64,000 nucleotides of DNA. Source: Oehlia diaphana (taxonomy: Eukaryota > Glomeromycota > Glomeromycetes > Glomerales > Glomeraceae). This document shows, piece after piece, positions 48,865 through 60,636 of this stretch (position 1 is its first letter; each line of letters opens with the position of its first letter). Under the pieces are notes generated by a model. It had not been told where the DNA came from. It did no database searches and saw only the letters and a program-made list of their open reading frames with translations. The stretch is taken from the NCBI GenBank assembly GCA_003833135.1, contig QZLH01000056.1:145415-209414 (forward strand), read 5' to 3'. The translations under genes were made by a program, and so were the position numbers.

Positions 48865-49700
48865 CATTCAAACTAAAATGGACATTCCCTTTTGACACGA
48901 ATTCTTTCTAGTTGGTACCTTTCTTGATCAAAGGAAGTTAATCTCTGACCAATAAAAACAACATAAGATCTATGTATAATTTTAATAGAATATAAAGTTT
49001 ATCTATAAAGGCGTACATATTCTTCATTATTGCCAGTACTGATATTTTGTACAATGTGATTCTCAAGTAAAGTCCTCCTCCATTTAAATCGACCTTCTCA
49101 ATAGTCAGTCACCATACTGTATATAGTATATATAACTACATCCCCCTTTACATTGACCCAAGTTTGAAAAAACCTCTCTTTAGTCACATCATATAGCATT
49201 CTTATCACACTATCTTTTAATATTTCAATTTCTGTCAAGCACTAATTGGTTTCATTTTTGATAAAGACATTCAGATAATAACCTATTTGCTAATTTTGAC
49301 ATTCTTTTTCTCTTGGATAAAGTCTATCCATTTCATGACAGAAATTATAGTGAAAAGATTGTCATAGCGTTTTGAGTTTTCCTTACAGTAGTCTTCAAAA
49401 TTACCCAAAACTAACAATATAAGTTAACAGGTATGTTGCTAGAAGCTGTTGGTGGATGGAAGTTGAGAATGTGGTTTTTATTGTACCATTCTTTCCTCCT
49501 TCAACACTAAATTTTTTTTAAACTTTATAAGATCGTTTAAATAATCATCAAAATGAAATCCTTATCACTGAGCAGTGAATACATTCAAACCAAAGTTAAC
49601 TTGCTATAGAGTGAGTTGGCTAAGAAGCTCTCTAAGATAACCTTTTAGGGACGTAAAGATTGTTATCCATTCCAATAGTAATTTAAAAATAGAGATTTCA
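48865..49700 (-). pseudogene. Pseudogene with a long reading frame interrupted mainly by stop codons
   Basis: On the minus strand one register is protein-like from about 49290 down to 48870 and contains CLTEIEILKDSVIRMLYDVT, FFQTWVNVKGDVVIY, RFKWRRTLLENHIVQNIS and GQRLTSFDQERYQLERIRVK. It is broken by TAG (49242-49244), TGA (49098-49100), TAA (48999-49001) and TAG (48873-48875) but keeps the same frame for about 420 bp. Upstream, another register reads FEDYCKENSKRYDNLFTIIS (about 49400-49340), and beyond that a third reads NKNHILNFHPPTASSNIPV (about 49470-49420), so at least two frameshifts also occurred. The ancestral protein is unknown; no catalytic motif is recognised. Confidence 0.55.
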
Positions 49701-51529
49701 TGAATCATACATTTCTCAACATTAGATATTGTGTATTATAAATGGGAAAGAATTCGCAAAACTTGGGGATCATGGTGGCACAGATTGATTGTTCAGTTTG
49801 ATCTTAAGAGTTACCGCGCAGTTATGCGCAGCGCAGATCATTACCAATTTCTGAAAACGATCAATCAAAACGCGTAACAGTAAATGGTATTAGCAAATTT
49901 TAATAAATAGACAAGAACAAAAAGTACTTATTAAATAAAATCGGAGACGCTAACAAAATTCATATAAGTTTAAAAGACGGAACATCACTTCTAATTATAA
50001 TTCTTTTTCATTGCATAATTTGTATTAGTTAATAATGATTTAATTTTTAAAAAAATTGATCAGAGATTTTTTCAATTGAATGAAAAATCAATCTCGAGAC
50101 AAAACAGGAGAAATCAGTTTTTCTTCCTATCCAATAAGTAACACAATCGAAAAAAATTTAACTTAATTGCTTTGTGTTTCTCTCTGTATCAAAGAACAAT
50201 GAGATTGCCGAGTGTGCTAATAATAGAACCAAATATTCAAATAAACCGCTCATTTTTTTTATCACCCTATTAAGCACTCTATATATTCAATTGTAAAAAC
50301 ATTATTTTCAAAAAATAATTAATTTTTAATCGATTCACAATTATTCTCGCAGTATTCATTTTTTGTGAGATAACCAGTATTCTTTAACCAATGATACCTA
50401 AGAGAGAATGGCATACTGCTTGTAGCAATATGTCAACACTCTCGATCATGTGATATGTAATCATATAAGTGTAAAATTTTTCTAAAAAAGGCAACTAAAT
50501 TGAAGTCTAAATTATGAATATATATTATTCTAACTTCGTTAGATTGAAACCAAATGTACAATTGTTAAAACCATAATAAAGTTAAAATGATAATTTGTTA
50601 AAGCCTATGTTTGAAGTTAAAATTAAACTTTATGCATTTGATAACAATACGTTCCAAAATTGTTTTCATTATAGAATAATAATAACAAAATGCGGTAAAA
50701 AGTCTCTTTGTAATAAAATTAAACTTTTTATTGTTAAATTCATCATTACGAAAAGAGTCTACTGTATGTAGACCTTCAACGTTAAATTATCGGGTTCTTC
50801 GTTTCCGCTATTTCCACTGGTCCAGTTTGTAAAATTTTTTTTTTATTTGTCATAGTTCGCACCATTTTCCTCAGTATTTGTATATTGTTCGTCTAATATA
50901 TTAAACTCTTTGAAGTTAACTAACAATTTTTTAATGACTTAAATACTTTTTTCGCAAAGTATATGTAAACGCGGTTTTACTTAATATAGAAGATAAGCAA
51001 TTAAAAAAAAAAATTATTAAAAATTCTTTTATGGGAATAAAAAACCATAAATGGATATTGCAATTAATTTTTGTTTGTTTCAATTACGTTTAAATTTGTA
51101 TAACACAAATATTTGTAACAAAATCAAATTTTTTTAGTTGATACTAATATTGCAATCACCCACAATATTTGCTGCGCCCGTACTTTTGTCCTTCAGTAAA
51201 AATTCCAATGATTAAATCTATTATACAGTATGTTCGAAAACATTATCACTACCTTAATTTCTTTCATATTGTCAATGAACGTGAAATTAATTTCTATCGT
51301 AAAATAATACCACGGCCTTATAAATCCTTTATAAATTACTAATTTTCTAGGAGTCCCAGAATACGAATCCAGCTTATCAACCAGAATCTAAATGGAAGTG
51401 TTATGTTTTGGTTAGACTTATGAAATGATTTATCTTTGATAGTTAAAAATAAACAACCTTCTAACATTTAAAAAGTTTAATATAACTATTTATGAAATTA
51501 TTGAACCAATCAAAAAACAACCGAATTAA
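49701..51529. other. Intergenic, possible small exon remnants
   Basis: AT-rich DNA. On the minus strand 50770-50895 reads as an Asn/Glu/Thr-rich piece following an acceptor-like TATATTAG, and 51160-51190 is G+C-richer. Both are too short to call. The motif GCGCAGCGCAGATC at 49826-49839 also occurs at about 37803. Confidence 0.35.
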
Positions 51530-51845
51530 TTAATCGGATAACTGTTAATATATGAATTTCCAGAAGTTTCGGAAAATTATTATGATTTTATTATGGAACT
51601 GACCAAAACGAGTTTAAAACGATTATGAAACGATTAAAGAGTCTTAACCGATTATTAATTTGTTTGCTCGCTATAAGGAAGTTATATTAATCATTGTAAT
51701 TTAAAATTTTTAGTATTGAAACACGTGACCGAAATTTCACATCTCTGGGCCGCATTAAATAATCTGACCAGAACTACGATTTTAATCGATTAACCGATTT
51801 GAGATATCTTAACCGGTTAACCGTCTTATTATTAATTAAATTAAG
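51530..51845. mobile_element. Inverted-repeat element with AACCGATTA/AACCGGTTAACCG ends
   Basis: The left part holds ACCGAATTAATTAATCGGATAA and ACGATTATGAAACGATTAA, then CTTAACCGATTATTAA. The right part holds ATCGATTAACCGATTTGAG and CTTAACCGGTTAACCGTC, i.e. the same near-palindromic words facing each other. The interior at 51745-51780 contains GGGCCGCATTAAATAATCTGACCAGAACTACG, a diverged copy of the GGCCAGAATTAT core seen at 39.5 kb. Ends and target duplication were not resolved. Confidence 0.5.
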
Positions 51846-52611
51846 GTTTAAACTTAGTAATGAAGTACACAACTACCAAAATTAATTTACATTTATGTTT
51901 GCAAATCTATTAAATTTATCAATATAAACTATAAAGAATAAAACAGAATCAATTAAAACAGAATTTATTATAATTTATTACTCTTTTACCTTTATTACCC
52001 TCTAATTCTCCTTCCCTTTCTCTGGCCAAAATTGATCTTGTCAAATTCTTCTATTGCTATAGTAAGTTATAAATCAAAAATTCTAATATTCAGTTTGTTA
52101 TAGCAATTATAATAATATATTAAAATATAATATTATATATTTAAATAAACTTTTTTATTTATTTATCTTTTTCAACTTACTTATTATCAATTACAAAATA
52201 TAAAATTACTAATTGAATTTATAAATAAAAGTAATGATATAATAAATATATTTCATAAAACTTTTATCTATAATTCAAAATATTTCATAATTAAAAATAT
52301 AAATTAAATTAGTTTAGCTATATATAAAGTATAATACTGAAATTAATATTATTAATAAACAATAAATAATATTCTATTTTGAAATTGGCAAAATTTTTAA
52401 TCTATTTAGATTTTATTTTCAGCTATTAAAACTTAGTAAAATTTTCAAAATTTTTAAAAGTTTATAAAATTTAATAAAATAAATATTTAAGTATAGGTTT
52501 TAACTTAAAGTAATTTAATCTGGATGATTTAAATAATTTAACCTAATTTTAATAAACAAAATTTATAAAAATATATTAAATTTAATAAAATAAAAATCTA
52601 ATATAAAATAA

Positions 52612-52772
52612 GGCCATTGTTATTTCTACCTCCTAATTTTGTTATTCATATCCTCATAGCCAGAATTAAGGAAAATTTGATCAAGCAATATTACATGTTA
52701 GTGTATAATGTTGTATAATGCTGATCAGAAAGATGTAGAAATAACAAAAATAAGGTAGAAATAACAGCCACC
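52612..52772. mobile_element. 161-bp Harbinger-like MITE
   Basis: Terminal inverted repeats share GTTATTTCTACCT and TTTTGTTATT after a GG-starting tip (GGCCATT on the left, GGTGGCT on the right strand). TAA flanks both ends (52609-52611 and 52773-52775), matching the 3-bp TWA target duplication of PIF/Harbinger elements. No coding capacity. Confidence 0.6.
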
Positions 52773-52954
52773 TAAAATTATTATATAATTTCTTATTTAT
52801 ATATTTATTTATTTAAATTAATATTTTAAATATAACTTATTAAAACTATTCTATTAAAATATATTAAACATAAAAATTATATTTTAATATTATTATCTTT
52901 AATAATTAAAACTATTAAATATAATTTAATTTAGAATTTTATATTTTATATATA

Positions 52955-53105
52955 TATGCTATCCAAATTATTTTGGGATGCTATAATTATAATTTGGAAT
53001 GTCATAATTTATCAGTTTATATGTAATTTACTATATAAAGTATTAAAATAATTTGGGATGTCATAGATTTTACTTATAATTATGCCAGTCCAAAAAATTT
53101 GAATA
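52955..53105. repeat. Element-like cluster of TTTGGGATGYCATA words
   Basis: The word (A)TTTGGGATG(C/T)(T/C)ATA or its close relative TTTGGAATGTCATA appears at about 52973, 53001 and 53049. Complementary words (ATCCAAATTA, AGTCCAAAAAATTTGAATAAC) sit at the outer borders. It resembles the other word-repeat elements but is shorter and more diverged. Confidence 0.4.
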
Positions 53106-53340
53106 ACATATATAATATTTTATATTTTTTATTAATTTTGTTTATATAAACTAGTAATAAATTTTAAATTTTTATTTTATTATTATTAATTAGATTTCAT
53201 ATAAATAATTTTAAAATTAAAAAATTAAAATATTTCAATAAATAATAATAATAATTTTAATAAAATTATTGATATTATATTATATTTTTATAGTTTAATT
53301 TAATATAGTTAAATTGTTATTATTATTTTTAATTAAAATA

Positions 53341-53528
53341 CAGTTAAATTTCTATATAATCACTAAATTACTTAATTTATTCAGTAAAAAACAGTGATTA
53401 TATAGTTGTTATTATATAAAAGTTAATTTATTAATGAAAATAAATATATAGAACTGTAAATTAAGTAAAAATAAGTACATGTAAGAAGATATTTTTATAT
53501 AGAAAGTAATTATATAAAGATTTGACTA
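53341..53528. mobile_element. About 188-bp mariner/pogo-like MITE, AT-rich variant
   Basis: The left end CAGTTAAATTTCTATATAATCAC is matched on the other strand by TAGTCAAATCTTTATATAATTAC, with TA on both sides. The ends are related to those at 29890, 39385 and 63791 but more diverged. No coding capacity. Confidence 0.6.
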
Positions 53529-54185
53529 TATATTTATAGAATACCACTTACTATTAAGATAGGTCATCCTATATATAAAATTCTTTAAAGATCTCATAAA
53601 TTTTATATTACATTGTTATAATTTTTTCCTTTTTAGTTAATTAGCCAATAAAATTTAAGCAAATCCTAAGGTAAGATTTCATATGAAAGTAAAATTTTAC
53701 CAGTAACATATCTTAGTAATAGGCAGGGTCCTATATCTTTTAATAATTAATATATATATAAATAATTAATCAAATTTATTAAAAATAAAAATTAAAATAA
53801 TTTTATTTTTAAACTTTTTTTATTATTATAGTCAATTTTTGAAAATTTTTTCAATATATGATATTTAACCAATTAAACATATCAAATATCTCTCATCATA
53901 GTAAATCAGCCAATTAAATTCTTCAAATTCTTTACTATAATCTTGTAGTAAATTTAAGATAAAAACCAGAGGTTTCATTATATTGAAAGCTGGCTATATA
54001 GAATAATGCTATTTTTTAAAAGTAAAATTACGATAATATAGAATATAAATATTTATAAATATAATAAGAATTAGTTAGTATTACTATACAAATATATATT
54101 ATTTAATATAATAATTATTTACAAAAATCAATAGTAATAAAAATATGATGATAACTGATAATAAGTATCAAGTTAATTTATATTA

Positions 54186-55032
54186 GGCTGTTCCAAATTA
54201 ATTGTTTGTTTAACGTCCAGGCCTTTTGAAAAAATTAAGGGGGGAGGGGGGCTTAAGTTAAACAAACCAAATAAATAAACATAGGAAAATTTGAAAATTT
54301 CNNNNNNNNNNNNNNNNNNNNNNNNNNNNNNNNNNNNNNNNNNNNNNNNNNNNNNNNNNNNNNNNNNNNNNNNNNNNNNNNNNNNNNNNNNNNNNNNNNN
54401 NNNNNNNNNNNNNNNNNNNNNNNNNNNNNNNNNNNNNNNNNNNNNNNNNNNNNNNNNNNNNNNNNNNNNNNNNNNNNNNNNNNNNNNNNNNNNNNNNNNN
54501 NNNNNNNNNNNNNNNNNNNNNNNNNNNNNNNNNNNNNNNNNNNNNNNNNNNNNNNNNNNNNNNNNNNNNNNNNNNNNNNNNNNNNNNNNNNNNNNNNNNN
54601 NNNNNNNNNNNNNNNNNNNNNNNNNNNNNNNNNNNNNNNNNNNNNNNNNNNNNNNNNNNNNNNNNNNNNNNNNNNNNNNNNNNNNNNNNNNNNNNNNNNN
54701 NNNNNNNNNNNNNNNNNNNNNNNNNNNNNNNNNNNNNNNNNNNNNNNNNNNNNNNNNNNNNNNNNNNNNNNNNNNNNNNNNNNNNNNNNNNNNNNNNNNN
54801 NNNNNNNNNNNNNNNNNNNNNNNNNNNNNNNNNNNNNNNNNNNNNNNNNNNNNNNNNNNNNNNNNNNNNNNNNNNNNNNNNNNNNNNNNNNNNNNNNNNN
54901 TATGTTTATTAGCTTTTAAATTTTTTCAAAAATAGAGGGGGTATTTGTTAATATGTGTTTATTAAATCTCAAATTTTTTAAAAAATAGAGGGGGGGGGAG
55001 GACGTTAAATAAATAATCAAGTTGGAACGGCC
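54186..55032. mobile_element. Harbinger-like element containing an assembly gap
   Basis: The ends form an inverted repeat of about 33 bp: GGCTGTTCCAAATTAATTG on the left and GGCCGTTCCAACTTGATTA on the right strand, both continuing into TTT(G/A)TTTAACGTCC followed by C-rich/G-rich tracts. TTA flanks each side (54183-54185 and 55033-55035), the PIF/Harbinger target duplication. A second copy of a TTTATTA...TTTTTTCAAAAATAGAGGGGG segment occurs just right of the gap. Most of the interior is unknown bases, so coding capacity cannot be judged. Confidence 0.7.
54302..54900. other. Assembly gap (599 N)
   Basis: A run of unknown bases inside the Harbinger-like element. The frame that spans it is an artefact. 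Confidence 0.99.
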
Positions 55033-55035
55033 TTA

Positions 55036-56035
55036 CTTTGAAACATTAAATATAATTTTTATTAATTTCTTTAATATCCTTATAAATTATTGCAAAATAT
55101 TATAAAATAATTACAAATATTTAACATTTATTTTATAATAATGTTGTATACAAATATAATAAAAAAGCTAAAAAATACATAGATTTTTATTAATTTGTAA
55201 AGTAAAACTTCAAACTTAGTAATATAAGTAATCAAAAAAAAAACTTTTGGATGAATTCATTTTTTTATTTGTTAAATACTATATAATCCCAAGTATTGGA
55301 ATAAGTTACTCTATTAAGAAACTCCTAAGGTAAATTTGTCATCAATGATAAAATTGCCAAATTTGGTTTAGGGTAATTATCAAACGTAACATTATTTTAT
55401 TTTAATTTTCAATGATCAACGAATAAACGAATAAGAATGTAAATGTATGATATATATATATATTATATTTAGTTCAATTAATTGAGAAAGAAAAAAAATA
55501 TACAATGTATAACTCCAAATAATTTACTTACATAAAATTTAAATATGTTCAAGAACGGATTTGTCTTTTAAACTATAAATTAAATTTTGGTTCATAACAT
55601 AGAGGTTCATAATAAGATTAGTTGTTCGTAATAATAATTATTTTTTTTTTTCGGCTCCCTATAACAACCTTTAACAATAAAAATCTTACGGATTCTATTT
55701 ATTTTTTGCACCAATCTTAAAAAAAAAATTAAGTTTTTTTTTGTTTTTCCAAGCGAATCTCTATTCGCTGCTTTAATTTTTTTTTTTTTTTTTCCTCTGT
55801 TTTTTTTGTTTTTTGCTTTTATTTTTTCAATATCTAATCATTATAGGGAATTATCTTTAAAAGTTATTTTTTTTTAGAGAGTAATTTATACGTGGCTAAT
55901 GTTTTTTCTTTAAAGCGTACCTCGCGATAAACAACGGAAAGAACTACGTTGGGTAAAAAGTGATGCGGAAATATGGAAATTTGTTTGAAATTAAACAAAT
56001 CGGCGTTTCGGATGGAAGATTTGCTCTGGAAAACT
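55036..56035. other. Intergenic, 3' of the RasGEF gene
   Basis: AT-rich DNA with long T and A tracts (about 55635-55800). The minus-strand frame at 55864-56079 overlaps the last RasGEF exon in another register and is a shadow. Confidence 0.5.
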
Positions 56036-59000
56036 TTATAAAAAGCCAGATTCTTGTAATAAGCGAGCAATTTTTTCATCCTCTCGTTCCCTATTATTAA
56101 TTACATGTAAATTAAGTGAGTCAAGATATTTGGTATTCAAACAACATTATTGACCGACATATAATAAAATTTAATTCTTCAAAATTAATGAGAACTCTTC
56201 TATACTATTAAGTATCCTAAAGTTTTCAATTATAATATCGTTCAAATAAGAATTGCGAACAAATAAAAAACCACTAATTACCTTGGTTCCATGTTAAGAC
56301 TTTGGTCATACAAATCTCCAACATCTCGGCTATCCTGCAAATGACACTTTATAAACATTTGTATTTCTTGTACTGCAGCAAGATTATAAGGTACAGATTG
56401 ATACTGTTGAATTTCACGTATGACTTCTGCTGTCTTCATGCGTTTTGAAAAATTAATCAATTGTCGTGATTTTTTGAGGGTATTTGGATTACCATCCTCA
56501 ATAAATGTAAGATCGGTTAAATATACACCTAAAAAAATTAAAAAAACTTGTTAAATCTCATTTTTAAGGACCCCTTAAATGTCGAATACTCAAAATATGA
56601 TATCAATAGGGCAGTAATAAAAAAGTCTTTATTACCTAAGAATGGTACACATGGTGGATTCACACTGTGTAACATTTCTCGATATTCAGCAAAATTCTTT
56701 GTTGAATTCATAATCTTATTAAGAGCCTCAAGTGTCTGTATTGTTTTTGTATTAACCATTTCCCAAGTACGCTTTAAACGATGAATAGGTGCAGAATTCA
56801 AACCAGAGATAATAGCTGTAAGCGAATTGAAATTATTCAAAGCTCTACATTTATCAGCTACTGCTACAAAATGTTTGATATACAAGCATCTCTTTTTGAC
56901 CTCCGCTTGATTTAAAACCGATTCTGCTACCCATCCAGTTATCTAATTTCAGATCAAAACAAAATAAAAAGGTACGAGAAAATTCAAAAAAAATTCGAAG
57001 AAATTCAAAATAAAAAAAAAGAAAAAAATTTTATTAATAATCAGTTTTATATAATTAAAATTTACCTGATTACTATTAACAATCATGGCCTTGATATTTG
57101 CTGCTATATCACCACCTTCCTCTTTACTCCAAGCCTTATCTAGACATTCAACAGGTTGGATTTTATTATACAATTTACATTCAATTAAAGTTAGCTGTCT
57201 ACTAATTTCCAGGGGATCTATATCCAAGAATTTGAGTTTCTTTATATTCTTTGGTAAAATTGGTACTGGAGGCCTATCGCTATTCGTTAGTACCAGTGCT
57301 TTAAACACAGCATCTTTAGGTTGTTGTTGCTGTTATAAAGACATAAATACATTATAAATAAGTAAAAAATTTTTTAAAATAAAATATAAATATAATTACA
57401 TACCCTTTTCTCAATTACTTTTATTAAGCTCACAGCTGCAAAAGCCATATTTTCATGCATTGTTGTAGTTGCAAACTCTCTCATTCTTTCCAGGCAATGC
57501 GAATCCTGACCATCTATATAATACGTTTCTAACCAAGTTTTCATAATATTAAAAACTCTTAATCTAACAGGCGTTTGTTTTTTTTCCTGCCAAACTTCTA
57601 ATTCTTCGGGAGTTATGTTTTCGGGTGGTTGAATCATAAATCTTTTAACCAACATATCAAAAAATTCATCTGTTGTACAGAAAGACCTATACGTCAACAA
57701 AAATGTAGCAATAAAATTCGAATCTAATAAATCATGCATGGTCAATCTTTCTACAAGAGCATTAAGAGTTCCTCCTTTGACATAACTTTCCATATTAAAT
57801 ATCATTTCAGATGGTTCATAATCGTAATTAAGGAACCAAGGTTTATCTTCTTTTTGCTTATTTGGTTGAGTAAGATTTGAAGGAACATCTTCTCCAAAGA
57901 ATTTAGTAACTTTATTTTCAGTGCGTGGTGATTTCGTCCCACCCGAATTCCCACCTGTAGGTGAGGGAGATGGAGAAAATTGATAATCAGCCGAAGCCGA
58001 TGAAGAAAGAATAGGCTGAGTTTGTGAACGTTGTAAAGGAGGATGTGTAAGAGATGATGCAGTATCATTATATGTTTTAGAAGAAACAGTACTATCAGAA
58101 CGAGCGCGATTGCCAGTTGGTCGTCCATTAGCTGAAGTCGGTGAAATTTGAGCATCGTATTCATCAGGACTTACATCACCAATTAATGTTGAACCATTAG
58201 TTGAAATAATATCATTCTCGGGGACAGTTTGTAAACCTGTTGTTGCTGAAGAGGAAACTGGAGAGATCGGATTAGGTTGATTTTCTGCTGAATCACTTGA
58301 GTCATTCTCCACGATTTGATCAAGGGCATTATTATTATTAGATGAAGTAGAATTTGTACTATAACTTGAAGTTATACGTCTCTTGTTTGGTGGAATTTCA
58401 ACGACACTAGGTCTTCTTGGACGCAGTTTATTCTGTTCTTGTTCAGCTTTCTCCTCAACAAGGAATTTTGCAGCAATAACCACATCTTTTATTGCTTTAT
58501 CTACCATATTCGTAGAAACTAAAACTTGGTCCAAAGCATTTAATGAAGCTAATGGATCAGTTGCTGATTGGGCGAAAATAACTAATTTTGCTATATTATT
58601 ATATAATGCTTGCTTGACGATATTAAATTCATTTATTGTTCCTAAACTAGATTCATCTAAATCCTCCAAATTTATTTCTTCAATTAAAGGTAAAAACTGT
58701 CCGACTTGGGTAACAACTTGTTTTGTTTGTGAAATAAGTTGAGGAAAAAAAGAAACATTTATACTTAAATTGGAAGGAGTATCAATGACTTTTTTAATAT
58801 GATTAAGAAGTAATTGGATAGCTTGATTTACAGTACGAGACATCTGATCCAATGAAGAAATAAGATCAAGTGTCAAAGGACGTAAATTTGTAAAATTTGT
58901 AGGTGAATTTGGAGCGCTATTGTTATCTTGCGAATTTACACTTGATGAAATTGATGGTGGTTTTGGTACTCGTCCATTAGTTATCTTATTTCCATTTGTT

Positions 59001-60636
59001 TGTGTAGGCAACAAATTATTACCACGCCACGAACCACCTGTAGCGCTTTCAAGGAGTTTTGGATCAACTCTTTTAATGTTTACGGTCTGTTCGGCGGCTT
59101 GAACAAATTGTCGAACAGCCATTAAAACTTCATCAGCATCGTTTCTCATTTTTTGAGCAGAATCCGGTGGAGGCCATACACCTGAAGCTACTTTTGTTGA
59201 AAGAACTAATTTAGAAAGTGAAGCCATTATATGCCTGTGATAATTCTTTAGATTCCTATCTTGTCTAATTGCAGGTGAGTCTTTTTCAACAGTTCCAGAT
59301 GCATAAAGCATAATTCTAATACTTTCAACAATATCGTTAGTACAATTTGTGTAATTTTGCTTGAGATTTTCACTAGCCGCTAAATTAAGATTTTGAATAG
59401 CTATACCAATACTCTGCGATAAGGAATCCCATGTGAGTTCATTAGAATTTTGAAGCATGAAAAGTGAGGATTCTGAGAATTTTCTAGGTTGATCTAGTTG
59501 ATTTATGGAAGTTGGAGATGATGGTTCATGTTGAACTTCATCTCCCGACTCATTTCCATTTGGCATATTGCCATTTTCAACTCTTATCTAAAATAATAAA
59601 TAATTTTTTAGTTTTTTTTTTTATTATTATTTTACCATAAGAATTTTTCTTTTTTTACTTACTAAATGACCTTCGGCATCAATATTATCAAGACTCCAAG
59701 TTGTCTCGTCTGTCAATTTATTGTAATAATACACTCTCCCTTGAGGTGTCGTTTTTTGGCCCCAATTTGGTGGAAGCTAAATCACGAAAATTAATTAATC
59801 AGCGTATTACGACAAATGAAATTTTTTTTTTTAAATAAGAATTTACTAACTTACGTTTTCAATTGAATTTCTTTGTTGAGATCTTTGCCGAATAGTATCA
59901 ACTGTGGTTGAACTTAATTGACTACTTTGTGAACTTGCAATACTTGCTTTATCGGCGATTTCATTATTTTCTAAATCTTGTTGATTTACTTCTACAAGAT
60001 CAGAAGTAACATGCGAATCAATTCTTTCGTCATCTTTTTCCTCATCAACATCGAAATTATCAGAAATAGTAGTACCACTCCCAGGATAAGTCCATCTAAT
60101 CTCTTTAGTTTCAACATTATAATAATAATAAGTATTACCGTCTTCTGTCGGTCTTTGTATCCAATTTTCTGGTAACTCTCTCAAACTTCTATTACTATTC
60201 ATTGTATCTCTAATGTTAGTTGAAATAGATTCTGAATCATTATCATCAATTGGTAGGTCCCAAGCCGATTCTTGAGTTCTTGTATTATAATAAAAAATTT
60301 CACCATCCGGAGTTTGTTGAGGAATCCAATCTGATAACTAAAAGAACATTTTTTTTTAATAAAATTCCTTAATTGTAATTTTTTTTAAAAAAAGGAATTT
60401 TTTTTTTTAAAAAAAAGTCAAACCTTTTCCTCATCGTCGAGTAAATCATCCTCTTCATAGGCTGTTACATAATTACTTGGAAACCACCCACGTTCACCAT
60501 TGCATAGCCCATCCCACCAGCCAGATTCTAGTTGTGTAAGCACCTGTATAATGTCGTCCCTTTTAAAAGATAAACTCGAACTATCATTTGAATTAAAATC
60601 GTATAATGCCCTCACTACTAGGACTGATGTAGTCAT
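56036..60636 (-). CDS. CDC25: Cdc25-type Ras guanine-nucleotide exchange factor with SH3 and three WW domains (8 exons, 1,288 aa)
   Basis: Exons, reading leftwards: 60636-60424, 60337-59855, 59776-59663, 59587-57404, 57329-57066, 56942-56636, 56528-56282 and 56090-56036. All junctions are GT-AG and keep frame, giving 3,867 nt with the stop. Residues 5-60 are an SH3 domain (ALYDF at 10-14, WW at 40-41, GWFPSNYV at 50-57). WW domains follow at 73-100, 128-156 and 234-262 (paired Trp 75/97, 130/153, 237/259; the third lacks the final Pro). Residues about 285-480 are helical, then a Ser/Asn-rich linker to about 850. The REM/RasGEF-N domain is about 857-980 (YVKGGTLNALVERLTMHDLLD). The catalytic RasGEF domain is about 1030-1288, with [40 protein letters not shown] and a C-terminus ending EREDEKIARLLQ. 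It activates Ras at the plasma membrane by GDP release, and this layout matches fungal Cdc25/Sdc25. The SH3 and WW domains would recruit proline-rich partners. Confidence 0.93.

Noticed and set aside
49098..49244. Reassigned stop codons in the 48.9-49.4 kb frame
   Set aside because: Intact genes in the same window use TAA, TAG and TGA as normal stops, and frameshifts upstream show the locus is a pseudogene.
54291..54935. 214-codon plus-strand frame
   Set aside because: It spans the second N run; only a few real codons are present.
57085..59102. Plus-strand frames opposite the RasGEF gene (57085, 58383, 58920) and the 57802-58164 minus frame
   Set aside because: They overlap well-supported RasGEF exons in other registers and have no features of their own.
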